In this document: positions 8,500 through 17,083 of the stretch, in pieces
Layout of the letters: each line of letters starts with the position of its first letter
Numbering within the stretch: position 1 is the first letter of the stretch
DNA from: Litoribaculum gwangyangense
GTDB taxonomy: Bacteria > Bacteroidota > Bacteroidia > Flavobacteriales > Flavobacteriaceae
DNA: 64,000 nt
Assembly: GCF_039543505.1 (NCBI RefSeq)
Contig: NZ_BAABJW010000001.1
Span: forward strand, 868,001 to 932,000
Direction of reading: 5' to 3'
Position numbers and translations under genes: made by a program
The notes under the pieces: generated by a model
The model's input: the letters and a program-made list of their open reading frames with translations, nothing else
Databases searched by the model: none
Told to the model about the DNA's origin: nothing

Positions 8500-8919
8500 C
8501 TATTCTTTACCTAATTTTATTATATCATCTTTGCTTTTTGGAGCAAAAACATTCAATATTTCTTCTATTTCTAACTTATTATCCCAAAGAATCTTTTCAT
8601 CATTTTGTGTTGTTATTTTTCCTCTTACTTCTACTTGAACCATATCGGTTGGTTGAGTTTTGAATTTCTCCGCAAGTTCATTTAACTCTAGCATTTTATC
8701 AGTTATAAAAACACCATAAATTTCGGATTGAGTTTGTAAAACTGCCGCACCACCATAATAAACGAATTCACCTTTAAGTAATGTTAAACCATCGCTTTGT
8801 TTTTCGGTTTTTTCAATATTTCCATTTAAATTGGTGTCTTCTGTTTGTTCTGAATTTTTATCATTTTTACAACTTACCAAGACAGAAATACAGAAAATTA
8901 GAAAAATTATTTTTTTCAT
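8500..8919 (-). CDS. Small lipoprotein encoded inside the suf operon
   Basis: 139 residues with a lipobox (SVLVSC, Cys17), so it is predicted to be anchored on the outside of a membrane, unlike the cytoplasmic Suf proteins around it. Residues 20-45 are an acidic, disordered linker. The folded part (about 46-130) starts LKGEFVYYGGAAVLQT and continues IYGVFITDKMLELNELAEKF and VEVRGKI; this arrangement recalls the small OB-like C-terminal domain of NlpE-type lipoproteins, but that is a guess from pattern. It is 15 bases after sufB and 1 base before sufC. Function unknown; a sensing role for metal or oxidative stress is possible but untested. Confidence 0.8.
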   Translation of the reverse strand: MKKIIFLIFCISVLVSCKNDKNSEQTEDTNLNGNIEKTEKQSDGLTLLKGEFVYYGGAAVLQTQSEIYGVFITDKMLELNELAEKFKTQPTDMVQVEVRGKITTQNDEKILWDNKLEIEEILNVFAPKSKDDIIKLGKE

Positions 8920-8934
8920 TTTAAACAGTAAAAT

Positions 8935-10383
8935 TTATCCAACACTTCCTTCTAAACTAATTTCCAATAATTTTTGGGCCTCCACAGCAAATTCCATAGG
9001 GAGCTTGTTTAAAACTTCTTTGCTAAAACCATTTACAATTAGAGCAATAGCTTTTTCGGTATCAATACCACGTTGGTTACAGTAAAAAATTTGATCCTCA
9101 CCAATTTTACTGGTTGTGGCTTCATGTTCTATTTTTGCGGTTTTATTTTTGGCTTCAATATATGGGAATGTATGAGCGCCACACTCGTTACCCATGAGTA
9201 AACTATCGCATTGCGAAAAGTTGCGGGCATTTTCTGCTCTGGAGTTTATTTGAACCAAACCACGATAACTATTTTGAGATTTTCCAGCAGAAATTCCTTT
9301 AGATATAATAGTTGACTTGGTGTTTTTACCTAAGTGAATCATCTTTGTTCCCGTATCCGCTTGCTGATAATTATTGGTAACAGCAATTGAGTAAAACTCG
9401 CCTACCGAATTATCACCTTTTAACACACATGAAGGATATTTCCAAGTTACAGCAGAACCTGTTTCAACTTGTGTCCAAGAAATTTTTGCATTTTTCTCAC
9501 ACAAACCACGTTTGGTTACAAAATTGTAAACACCACCTTTACCTTCAGAGTTTCCAGGGTACCAATTTTGTACTGTGGAATATTTTATTTCGGCATTGTC
9601 CAAGGCAATCAATTCGACAACTGCTGCGTGTAATTGATTTTCGTCTCTGCTTGGAGCGGTGCAACCTTCCAAATAACTTACGTAACTACCTTCGTCAGCA
9701 ATTACTAAAGTTCTTTCAAATTGACCAGTTCCAGCTTGATTGATTCTAAAGTATGTTGAAAGCTCCATAGGGCATTTAACACCTTTAGGAATATAACAGA
9801 ATGAGCCATCACTAAAAACGGCACTGTTTAAAGCTGCATAAAAATTGTCTTTTTGTGGAACAACGGTGCCAATATATTTTTTTACGAGTTCAGGATGCTC
9901 TTTGATAGCTTCAGAAATACTCATAAAAATAATACCCTTCTCACCTAAGGTTTTCTTGAATGTGGTTGCTACCGAAACCGAATCGACTACCACGTCCATG
10001 GCAACCCCAGCCAATTTTTTTTGCTCGTCAAGTGAGATGCCAAGTTTTGCAAAAGTTGCCAATAACTCTGGGTCTACCTCATCTAAACTATCATATTTTG
10101 GTTTGCTGTTTGGAGCTGAGTAGTATGAAATAGCTTGAAAATCTGGTTTTGCGTAATGCACGTTTGCCCATTCAGGTTCGGTCATTTCTTTCCAAGCTTT
10201 AAAGGCTTCAAGCCTCCAATTGGTCATCCATTCTGGCTCTTCTTTCTTCTTAGAAATCGCACGAACAATATCTTCATTTAAACCAACAGGAAAGGTATCC
10301 GATTTTATATCGGTGTAGAAACCATATACATATTCCTTGGTTTTGAGTTCTTCTCGTAAGTCATCTTCAGTATACTTGGACAT
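8935..10383 (-). CDS. sufB: SufB, scaffold subunit of the SufBCD complex
   Basis: 482 residues. SufB is the cluster-building scaffold of the SufBC2D complex. Conserved stretches include FAKLGISLDEQKKLAGVAMDV, CYIPKGVKCPMELSTYFRIN, the LEGCTAPSRDENQLHAAVVE block and, near the C-terminus, CDSLLMGNECGAHTFPYIE, whose cysteine (CGAHTFP) corresponds to a candidate Fe-S ligand. The length is normal. It follows sufA by 16 bases and precedes the small lipoprotein gene. Confidence 0.98.
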   Translation of the reverse strand: MSKYTEDDLREELKTKEYVYGFYTDIKSDTFPVGLNEDIVRAISKKKEEPEWMTNWRLEAFKAWKEMTEPEWANVHYAKPDFQAISYYSAPNSKPKYDSLDEVDPELLATFAKLGISLDEQKKLAGVAMDVVVDSVSVATTFKKTLGEKGIIFMSISEAIKEHPELVKKYIGTVVPQKDNFYAALNSAVFSDGSFCYIPKGVKCPMELSTYFRINQAGTGQFERTLVIADEGSYVSYLEGCTAPSRDENQLHAAVVELIALDNAEIKYSTVQNWYPGNSEGKGGVYNFVTKRGLCEKNAKISWTQVETGSAVTWKYPSCVLKGDNSVGEFYSIAVTNNYQQADTGTKMIHLGKNTKSTIISKGISAGKSQNSYRGLVQINSRAENARNFSQCDSLLMGNECGAHTFPYIEAKNKTAKIEHEATTSKIGEDQIFYCNQRGIDTEKAIALIVNGFSKEVLNKLPMEFAVEAQKLLEISLEGSVG

Positions 10384-10399
10384 AATGCTTTATTATTTT

Positions 10400-10729
10400 T
10401 TATAATGAAAATGATTCGCCACAACCACAAGTTCGGTTGGCGTTTGGATTATTGAAAACGAAACCTGTGCCGTTTAAACCTCCTGAATATTCTAAGGTGG
10501 TTCCTATTAAGTATAAAAAGCTCTTTTTGTCAACAATAATTTTAACGCCATTGTCTTCAAACACTTTATCGCCCTCTTGATTTTCTTTATCAAACTTTAA
10601 ATCGTAAGATAAACCAGAACAACCACCACTTTTTACCCCTACACGAATGTAATCCGTGCTTGGGTTATAGCCATCATCTTGCATAAGTTCGATGACTTTC
10701 TTTTTAGCTGTTTCAGAAACTTTTATCAT
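10400..10729 (-). CDS. sufA: A-type Fe-S carrier (SufA/IscA/ErpA family)
   Basis: 109 residues. These proteins receive a new Fe-S cluster from the scaffold and pass it to target enzymes. The three ligand cysteines are present: Cys37 in SGGCSGLSY, and Cys101 and Cys103 in the C-terminal CGCGESFSL. As first gene of the operon it is named sufA by position; SufA, IscA and ErpA cannot be separated on sequence alone. A TATATTTG element at 10802-10795 on the minus strand probably provides the operon promoter. Confidence 0.95.
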   Translation of the reverse strand: MIKVSETAKKKVIELMQDDGYNPSTDYIRVGVKSGGCSGLSYDLKFDKENQEGDKVFEDNGVKIIVDKKSFLYLIGTTLEYSGGLNGTGFVFNNPNANRTCGCGESFSL

Positions 10730-10794
10730 ATTCTATTAATTAAATTTAGAAATGTTTTAAAGAAAATTTATTAAGACAGTTTCTAAATAGAGTA

Positions 10795-10802
10795 CAAATA
10801 TA
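10795..10802 (-). promoter_or_regulatory. -7 element, probable suf operon promoter
   Basis: TATATTTG on the minus strand, 66-73 bases upstream of the sufA start. No good TTTG partner is seen at the expected distance, so only the -7 half is supported. Confidence 0.4.
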
Positions 10803-10867
10803 CAATATAAGTCATGGATTTCCATATAACCTAACATTATATTAGCATATAGTTTTATAGGTTTTTG

Positions 10868-11935
10868 TTATGGATTTGTAAAGTCTGGGTTGTTTATAAA
10901 TTCATAATCTGAGAGAGAGAGTAAAAAGGCCTTCAAATTGGCTTTATCTTGGGCGGATAATTGCACGCCTCCCTGGACGACTTTTTTCATTAAAGGGTCA
11001 ATAGTAGCTGAGTTTTTTAAGCCCTCGGAATAATGATTTATAACCTCGTCTAAAGTTGCAAATCTGCCATCGTGCATATAAGGCGCTGTAAATGCTAAAT
11101 TGCGAAGCGATGGCGTTTTGAATTTTCCATTATTTGAAGGGTCGCCAGTAACGGCTCCCAAACCTAAATCTGTAAAGGTTTCATCTAAACCATTGTTATG
11201 GAATATATTATCGGTCCACAGCGGGTTTTTATCGCTGCCGTGACAATGAAAACAATCACCTTTGTTTTCGTTCATAAATATATTAAACCCTTCCAGTTCT
11301 TCTGGGGTTAATTCTATTTCACCTAAAAGATATTTGTCAAATTTCGAATTTGAAGAAATTAAAGTACGTTCAAATTGGGCGATTGCTTTGGTTACCAAAG
11401 TTGAATCTATGGTTGAAGTTCCAAAAGCTTGTTGAAATAAATTAGGGTATTCAGGATGATTTTGAAGTTCTTTTTCTACCTGTTGCCATGAACTTTTCAT
11501 TTCAATTGGATCTGAAACCGGAACTAATGCTTGATGTTCTAAACTGAACACTTTTCCGTCCCAAAAGAATTTTTCGTCATAATTCCATGCTAAATTAAAA
11601 AGGGGCATAGAGTTTCTTGTGCCTAAAATGCCATCAATTCCGTCGCTAAATTGGGATGAATCAGTGAACGCATTTTGTGGAGCATGGCAATCGGCACAGG
11701 CTTGGGTGTTATTACCGGATAAAATTGGATCGAAAAAGAGCTTTTTACCTAAAGCGACTCCTTCAACCGTTTGTGGATTATCAATAGGAATTACAGGATT
11801 TAAAATGTTGTCTTCAAATAACTTTGGTATTTTCAGTGGATTTAAAACTGGAACATATTGATCTACCGATTCATTTGAACAAGAAAAACTAATGAACATA
11901 AGTATTAGACAATTATGTTTAATCCATTTTTTCAA
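10868..11935 (-). CDS. Di-heme cytochrome c peroxidase/MauG family lipoprotein, MbnH-like
   Basis: 355 residues. The start codon is TTG at 11935; no in-frame ATG would give a full signal peptide. A lipobox (ISFSC, Cys19) predicts a lipoprotein. Two c-type heme motifs are present, CADCH (80-84) and CFHCH (228-232), plus the conserved WDGK near 125 and MHDGRFATLDEVINHY, as in MauG/bacterial cytochrome c peroxidases. Because it follows an MbnP-family gene by 12 bases, it is better read as an MbnH-type enzyme that oxidises tryptophan in its partner than as a simple peroxide scavenger; that reading rests on known MbnH/MbnP pairs. It is the last gene in a four-gene lipoprotein operon. Confidence 0.9.
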   Translation of the reverse strand: MKKWIKHNCLILMFISFSCSNESVDQYVPVLNPLKIPKLFEDNILNPVIPIDNPQTVEGVALGKKLFFDPILSGNNTQACADCHAPQNAFTDSSQFSDGIDGILGTRNSMPLFNLAWNYDEKFFWDGKVFSLEHQALVPVSDPIEMKSSWQQVEKELQNHPEYPNLFQQAFGTSTIDSTLVTKAIAQFERTLISSNSKFDKYLLGEIELTPEELEGFNIFMNENKGDCFHCHGSDKNPLWTDNIFHNNGLDETFTDLGLGAVTGDPSNNGKFKTPSLRNLAFTAPYMHDGRFATLDEVINHYSEGLKNSATIDPLMKKVVQGGVQLSAQDKANLKAFLLSLSDYEFINNPDFTNP

Positions 11936-11947
11936 GGCATTAAGGGA

Positions 11948-12715
11948 TTATTGATTAACTGATTTTAAATTAAATACGTTTTGTCCATTTTCAAACATCA
12001 TGATTTGGGCATTATAATTAGGCATCAGCATATTGTTTAACACATTTAAATCCCAAGTATTGGGATTTTTAAACCATTCAGCAATATTCATTTCAATATT
12101 AAATACGGCATTATTTGATATGGTTACAGCGCCTAAATCAACTTCAAAAAAAGTATCTTGAAATATAGGTGTAGCTCCAGAATTATCAACAGCTCTTATG
12201 GTGTGGTATGCAAAACCTGTTTCGGTTGCTGTATTGTCCATGAACTTACCTTCTAGTTGCATAAAATGATAGCCACCACCTAACATTTCTGGTACATTCC
12301 ATGAGGTAGAATTTAAGTCGGGATAATTAAAATTGTAATTATCATCATTGTTAAAACCAAACGTAAAAGATAAACTCTTATAGGTGCCCGATGGAATTGT
12401 CGTAGTTGGTGTAAATGATAAATTTTTATTGTTCGTAACGTCAATTAGCTTATAACTATTTATTGTAAAAACTTCATTATTAGAATTTTGAAATGTAATT
12501 CTTGAAATTAAATATCGAAGTCTTTCGATGCTTAATTGTTCGCCATTTGCATTTGTATATTGAATAGTATTGAAGTTTACATTTGAAACTTCTACTCCAT
12601 CCCAATTGTGGGTAAAATTAAAAGTTAAATTTGCCTGTGAAATAGTATCATCTTTATCTTCACTACAGGAAAACAAAACAAAACAAAACATCAATATTGA
12701 GGCAATTATTTTCAT
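11948..12715 (-). CDS. MbnP family copper-protein-like lipoprotein
   Basis: 255 residues with a lipobox (FVLFSC, Cys17). The body matches the MbnP family: LTFNFTHNWDGVEV at about 30-43, then ERLRYLISRITF, and the family block GGGYHFMQLEGKF, with a Trp (SWNVPEM) just before it and another region AEWFKNPNTWDLN near 210. In characterised methanotroph MbnP a tryptophan is converted to kynurenine by the di-heme partner MbnH, creating a copper site; here the partner gene lies directly downstream. Which Trp is modified, and whether copper is bound, cannot be told from sequence. Its ATG overlaps the end of the upstream gene by 4 bases. Confidence 0.85.
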   Translation of the reverse strand: MKIIASILMFCFVLFSCSEDKDDTISQANLTFNFTHNWDGVEVSNVNFNTIQYTNANGEQLSIERLRYLISRITFQNSNNEVFTINSYKLIDVTNNKNLSFTPTTTIPSGTYKSLSFTFGFNNDDNYNFNYPDLNSTSWNVPEMLGGGYHFMQLEGKFMDNTATETGFAYHTIRAVDNSGATPIFQDTFFEVDLGAVTISNNAVFNIEMNIAEWFKNPNTWDLNVLNNMLMPNYNAQIMMFENGQNVFNLKSVNQ

Positions 12716-14049
12716 TTTAATTTTATTATTAACAAATCATTAAATCCTTTGTTTTCAGGTATTTCTAAATTGTTACTTGCTGATTCACCAACAGCTATAA
12801 TTGATTGGTCATTCAATTCAACGGCATCGTAAGCAAAATCAATATTTGACCCACCAATGGTTTTTTGCCATAATAAATTAGCATTGGCATCTATTTTTAA
12901 AATCCAAGCATCGTTTTGCCCACGGTTAACTTCAACATCTCCATCAGCACTTCTGGAACTGCCAGAAATTACAAATCCATTGTCTAATGTTTTGAAAATG
13001 GAACGACCTACATCAAAACTGCTGCCACCAAAAGATTTTTCCCAAATTAAATTTCCATCAGAGGATATTTTAATAATCCATAAATCGGCAGCTCCTTTAT
13101 TCATAGAAACGTCCAAATCACTACTTCTAGTATCCCCAACAATTACGTAATTTCCATCATCTGAACTTGTTATGGCTCTGGCTTCATCAATTTCTGATCC
13201 TCCAAAGGATTTTTCCCAAAGAAGGGTGCCAGTTTCTGAAATTTTAACAACCCAAAAATCATAGGAGCCTTTGTTTGCCGAAATGTCGACATCATTACTA
13301 TCTGAGGAACCTACAATTATATATCCGTTGTCATCAGTTTGAATCACATCATTAGGAATATCTGTAAATGTACCACCGTAATAGCGACTCCATTGTTTGT
13401 TACCAGAAGGGTCTAGTTTAATAACCCAATAATCGCCGCCAGCATGTTTAATTGAAGCGTTTTTACTATTCCCTAAACCACCCGAAGCGGATACATCTAA
13501 AACCCCAGTTAATAAAAACCCATTATCGTTGGTTTGAATAATGGATATGCCAATATCAGCACCAGAAAAACCAAACGATTTTTGCCAAGTGATATTTCCT
13601 GAACTATTTAATTTCAGTATCCAAAAATCTTGTGCTCCAAAGTTTTCGGAAACGTCTATATCATTGCTTTTACTGTAACCAATGATGGCAAATCCACCAT
13701 CGTTGGTTTGTACAATATCGCTTGCTCTATCATCATCACTCCCTCCATAGGTTTTTTGCCATTGGATATTGTTGTTTGCATCAAATTTAAGTAACCAATA
13801 ATCGAAAGATTCATTTGTTTTTCCCTCAATGTCGGCATCCATACTTTGCGTGTAGCCCATTATGACATACCCTTCATCAATAGTCTTTATGATGGACTGA
13901 GCGCTTTCATTTTTTAAACCTCCTAAAGTTTTAATAAATTCGATTTGAATTTCAGAATCTGTAATACTTGTAATATCACTTTTTGACGAACAACATAATA
14001 TTAAAAGGCAAGAGCAAACCGTAAAAAAAGAAGAATCCTTAAAGTTCAT
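12712..14049 (-). CDS. Beta-propeller lipoprotein with about seven repeats
   Basis: 445 residues. The N-terminus has a lipobox within LLILCCSSKSD. The rest consists of about seven repeats of roughly 55 residues, each of the form W-I-x-K-x-D-x2-G-N-x2-W-x-K-x-(Y/F)-G-G followed by an acidic-aromatic turn and DGGFxIxG; for example LLKFDANNNIQWQKTYGG. This is a surface beta-propeller often annotated as a T9SS or delta-60-like repeat protein, though no C-terminal sorting domain is visible. Its stop overlaps the MbnP start, and it begins 9 bases after the LVIVD protein. Ligand unknown; a role in the MbnP/MbnH unit is inferred only from the operon. Confidence 0.85.
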   Translation of the reverse strand: MNFKDSSFFTVCSCLLILCCSSKSDITSITDSEIQIEFIKTLGGLKNESAQSIIKTIDEGYVIMGYTQSMDADIEGKTNESFDYWLLKFDANNNIQWQKTYGGSDDDRASDIVQTNDGGFAIIGYSKSNDIDVSENFGAQDFWILKLNSSGNITWQKSFGFSGADIGISIIQTNDNGFLLTGVLDVSASGGLGNSKNASIKHAGGDYWVIKLDPSGNKQWSRYYGGTFTDIPNDVIQTDDNGYIIVGSSDSNDVDISANKGSYDFWVVKISETGTLLWEKSFGGSEIDEARAITSSDDGNYVIVGDTRSSDLDVSMNKGAADLWIIKISSDGNLIWEKSFGGSSFDVGRSIFKTLDNGFVISGSSRSADGDVEVNRGQNDAWILKIDANANLLWQKTIGGSNIDFAYDAVELNDQSIIAVGESASNNLEIPENKGFNDLLIIKLK

Positions 14050-14058
14050 ATTAAAGAA

Positions 14059-15306
14059 TTACAAATCACTTTTCTTAACAATAAATAAGCCTCTGTTAAT
14101 GTCACTTATAATAATATTTCCACTTGGAAAATATGGGTAAACACTCCAAGCCCCATTAAAAGCAGCGATATTATTTTCAGGATGGGTATCAAAATAACCA
14201 ATCTCGGTTATGGATTTACTCTCTATATCTGTAATATCAAGTACTCTCATGCCTGCTGTATAACTTGCCTGAACGTATGAATTCCTATTCACATATCCAT
14301 TGTGGTCAATGGCAGAAGTGGGTCCAAAATAATCCATATGATATCTAGGGTTGTCTAAATCGGAAAAATCAAATACTACAGTTCGGGTGTTGGCTCCAAA
14401 ATTTATTTCATCAAGCTCATCACCTAGAATGAAATATTTCATGTCTTCGGTAAACCAACCTTGATGCGTGTAACCTACATTGTCGTAACTAATACTTGAT
14501 ATGAAAACAGGGCTAGCTTTGCTTGTAACATCAATAATCACTATTTCATTTTCGTTACTTCCTATTAAAATTTCTTTTCCAATATAAGTATTATCGGGGC
14601 CATTGTACAGGATTGCCTGAGCATCATGTGAATACCCTAAGTAGCCACCAGACTCGATGGGATTTAAAGGATCTTGAATATTAATAAACAATGGGCCACC
14701 TTGATAAGTTCCAGTTCTATTGGTGCCAACGGCATAAGCGTAACCTGTATTTTCATTGATAACAATATTATGTGCGCTCCCAAATCCCGTATATATTTGG
14801 TCCTCTGTAAATATTTCAGGTGGGTTAGTAACGTTTCTTAAACGTGTTAAATCAAATATTTGCATCCCATGTGTGGTAGCCCTATCAGCTACTATATAAG
14901 CGTAGTTGTTGAATACTTTAACATCCCTCCAAGGACTACTGACTGTTGCTGTTGGTAATTTTCCGATTATAACGGGTTCATTTGGAGTTGTTATATCAAC
15001 AAAAGCAACGCCTGTTGTGGCGCAGAACAGAGCGTATTCTTTTCGAGTTTCTGGGTCTACCCAACCCCAACAATCATTTCCTTCGGCCGTCGGTCCTCCC
15101 AAATCTGATATTGGGACAAATCCGATCAAATCATAATCATTGCAGGGATAGATATCGGCAAAACCATCGAGGCACTTAGCTAGTGGTATAATTTCATTAT
15201 TTTCTATTACCTCAACTTTTTCAACAGGTTCAGTATTACAAGATTGAATCAAATAAAATATTGCGAATATTAAAAAAATAGAGTAGACAAATCTTAGGGA
15301 TTTCAT
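14059..15306 (-). CDS. Choice-of-anchor B family lipoprotein with LVIVD-type repeats
   Basis: 415 residues. A lipobox (LIQSC, Cys23) is followed by repeated beta-propeller units such as GVAFVDITTPNEPVIIGKLP, MQIFDLTRLRN, EIVIIDVTSKASPVFIS and MRVLDITDIES, the pattern of LVIVD repeats in choice-of-anchor B proteins. These are cell-surface proteins of unknown function in many bacteria. It is the first gene of the four-lipoprotein operon that ends with the MbnP/MbnH-like pair. The divergent thiL gene starts 84 bases away, so the intergenic space holds promoters for both. Confidence 0.88.
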   Translation of the reverse strand: MKSLRFVYSIFLIFAIFYLIQSCNTEPVEKVEVIENNEIIPLAKCLDGFADIYPCNDYDLIGFVPISDLGGPTAEGNDCWGWVDPETRKEYALFCATTGVAFVDITTPNEPVIIGKLPTATVSSPWRDVKVFNNYAYIVADRATTHGMQIFDLTRLRNVTNPPEIFTEDQIYTGFGSAHNIVINENTGYAYAVGTNRTGTYQGGPLFINIQDPLNPIESGGYLGYSHDAQAILYNGPDNTYIGKEILIGSNENEIVIIDVTSKASPVFISSISYDNVGYTHQGWFTEDMKYFILGDELDEINFGANTRTVVFDFSDLDNPRYHMDYFGPTSAIDHNGYVNRNSYVQASYTAGMRVLDITDIESKSITEIGYFDTHPENNIAAFNGAWSVYPYFPSGNIIISDINRGLFIVKKSDL

Positions 15307-15377
15307 AGCAAAACTTTTATTAATAACTAAATAGGTTATGTTTTAGTATAAAGATAGTAAAAACAAAATTAGCTTCT

Positions 15378-15385
15378 TATTTTTG
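15378..15385 (+). promoter_or_regulatory. -7 element next to the thiL start codon
   Basis: TATTTTTG ends only 4 bases before the thiL ATG at 15390, so the transcript is predicted to be leaderless or nearly so. No convincing -33 element was identified. Confidence 0.35.
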
Positions 15386-15389
15386 CAGT

Positions 15390-16436
15390 ATGATAGAAGA
15401 TAAAAATCAACAGCGAACCCAATTAAGTGATTTAGGAGAGTTTGGACTTATAGACCATTTAACCAAAAACTTTAAGTTAAAAAAAGGCTCAACGATTAAG
15501 GGAATCGGAGATGATGCGGCTGTGTTAAATTTTAATAAAAAGAACATTGTTGTAACTACAGATTTACTTGTTGAAGGTGTGCACTTTGATTTAAGTTATG
15601 TGCCTTTAAAACATTTGGGATATAAATCTGTGATTGTAAATTTATCAGATGTGTATGCCATGAATGCGAATGCAACACAAATAACTGTCTCTATTGCAGT
15701 GTCCAATAGATTTCCTTTGGAAGCTCTTGAGGAGTTGTATTCGGGTATAGAAATGGCTGCTAAAATATATGATATTGATGTGGTTGGGGGAGATACGACA
15801 TCATCAAATACAGGATTGTTAATTTCAATAACGGCCATTGGAGAGGTAGAAACTAAAAAAGTAGTTTATAGAAATGGTGCAAAACCGAACGATTTACTTG
15901 TTGTAAGTGGTGATTTAGGGGCTGCATATATGGGGCTTCAAATTTTAGAGCGCGAAAAGGAAGTTTACAAGGTGAATCCTAACAATCAACCAGATTTAGA
16001 ACCTTATAACTATATAATTGAACGTCAATTAAAACCTGAAGCACGTAAGGATATTGTTAAATTATTAAATGATTTGGAAGTATGTCCAACTTCTATGATT
16101 GATATTAGCGATGGGCTTTCTTCAGAAATTATTCATATATGTAAACAAAGTAAAGTAGGTTGTGATTTGTATGAAGAAAAAATCCCTTTAGACCCGCAAG
16201 TAATTTCTACCTGTGAAGAATTTAATATTGATAGCACTACGGTAGCTTTGAGTGGGGGGGAAGATTATGAGTTATTGTTCACTATTTCACAAGAAGATTA
16301 TCCAAAAATTAAAGCAAATCCTAATCTAAGCGTAATTGGTTACATAAAGGAAGAAAAGGAGGGGTTACATTTAGTTACTAGAGCAGAAACGAAAATTCCT
16401 ATTAAGGCACAGGGTTGGAAAAATTTTAATGGCTAA
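15390..16436 (+). CDS. thiL: Thiamine-monophosphate kinase
   Basis: 348 residues. ThiL phosphorylates thiamine monophosphate to thiamine pyrophosphate, the active cofactor. Family features: the N-terminal LGEFGLIDHLTK, GDDAAVL (about 42-48) that binds ATP and magnesium, TTDLLVEGVHFD, VNLSDVYAMNA and the GGDTTSS motif near 131, plus a C-terminal DISDGLSSEI and LSGGEDYELLF. The start is supported by the conserved N-terminus. It is alone, facing away from the lipoprotein operon, and overlaps the convergent small gene by 11 bases. It complements the riboswitch-controlled uptake genes at 46-53 kb. Confidence 0.97.
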   Translation: MIEDKNQQRTQLSDLGEFGLIDHLTKNFKLKKGSTIKGIGDDAAVLNFNKKNIVVTTDLLVEGVHFDLSYVPLKHLGYKSVIVNLSDVYAMNANATQITVSIAVSNRFPLEALEELYSGIEMAAKIYDIDVVGGDTTSSNTGLLISITAIGEVETKKVVYRNGAKPNDLLVVSGDLGAAYMGLQILEREKEVYKVNPNNQPDLEPYNYIIERQLKPEARKDIVKLLNDLEVCPTSMIDISDGLSSEIIHICKQSKVGCDLYEEKIPLDPQVISTCEEFNIDSTTVALSGGEDYELLFTISQEDYPKIKANPNLSVIGYIKEEKEGLHLVTRAETKIPIKAQGWKNFNG

Positions 16437-16677
16437 AAACCAATAAATTATCTACGGAGGCATTTTCCTTAACTTGTTTTTGGATGCGTTTTCTGTGGAT
16501 GCGCTCTAAAACATCGTTGATTTCTTTGAATTTTGGCGTTAATTCAACCAAATGTCCATTACCACTGGTGGTTAATTCTTTTTTACAATTTTTACAAGTG
16601 TATTCTTTAACGTGATAGGTAACGTGGCGAGTAACATGATAGTTATGACCAAACATTTTGCAATGTATGTTTTTCAT
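16426..16677 (-). CDS. Small zinc-ribbon-like protein (DUF1660-like), copy 1
   Basis: 83 residues. The N-terminus HCKMFGHNY and the central CKNCKKEL supply Cys and His residues spaced like a small zinc-binding fold; the C-terminal half (LTPKFKEINDVLERIHRKR) is a basic helix. The CxxFGH start followed by a CxxC resembles DUF1660 miniproteins. It is a tandem paralogue of the gene at 16746-17027, about 60 percent alike by eye. Function unknown; a nucleic-acid or regulatory role would suit the fold and charge but is only a guess. Its 3' end overlaps thiL by 11 bases. Confidence 0.75.
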   Translation of the reverse strand: MKNIHCKMFGHNYHVTRHVTYHVKEYTCKNCKKELTTSGNGHLVELTPKFKEINDVLERIHRKRIQKQVKENASVDNLLVFSH

Positions 16678-16745
16678 TTAATTCAATATCTTTTAATTAA
16701 TTCAACTAGGAGAGATAGTGAAATTATTAAAAAACATTTATTATT

Positions 16746-17027
16746 TTAAACAAGTTGACTATAAATCGACGAAGTGATAGATTTTCTCTTTAAACGTTCC
16801 ATTCGGGTGGTGTGAATACGTTCCAAAATAGCATTAATCTCTTTAAACTTGGGGGTTAGCTCTGTTAACGTACCGTTGCTGTTTGTGGTTAATTCTTTTT
16901 TACAATGCCTACATGTATACTCCTTAACGTGATAAGTTACTTTTTTGGTTACTTGATACTCATGACCAAAGATATTGCAGTACATTTTTGGCAGTAGTTT
17001 AGGTTTGCTAGTTGGTGTTTTTTTCAT
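16746..17027 (-). CDS. Small zinc-ribbon-like protein (DUF1660-like), copy 2
   Basis: 93 residues. It shares with its neighbour the block CNIFGHEYQVTKKVTYHVKE, the CRHCKKELTTNSNG ribbon and the helix LTPKFKEINAILERIH, and differs by a longer N-terminus (KKTPTSKPKLLPKMY) and another C-terminal tail. Initiation at Met15 (MYCNIFGHEY) would give a length closer to the paralogue. The 68 bases between the two stop/start points hold no terminator, so they may share a transcript. Not mobile-element associated here although DUF1660 was first described from phage. Confidence 0.75.
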   Translation of the reverse strand: MKKTPTSKPKLLPKMYCNIFGHEYQVTKKVTYHVKEYTCRHCKKELTTNSNGTLTELTPKFKEINAILERIHTTRMERLKRKSITSSIYSQLV

Positions 17028-17083
17028 ATTCGGAGCATTTAGAGAATAAATTTATACAAAAAAAACAAATAAACGATGAAATG

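Noticed and set aside
9387..9743. 118-codon frame antisense to sufB
   Set aside because: Lies wholly inside sufB, with no known domain, and its composition follows from the other strand.
12712..14049. Repeated DNA units considered as a possible repeat array
   Set aside because: They are in-frame protein repeats of a beta-propeller lipoprotein.
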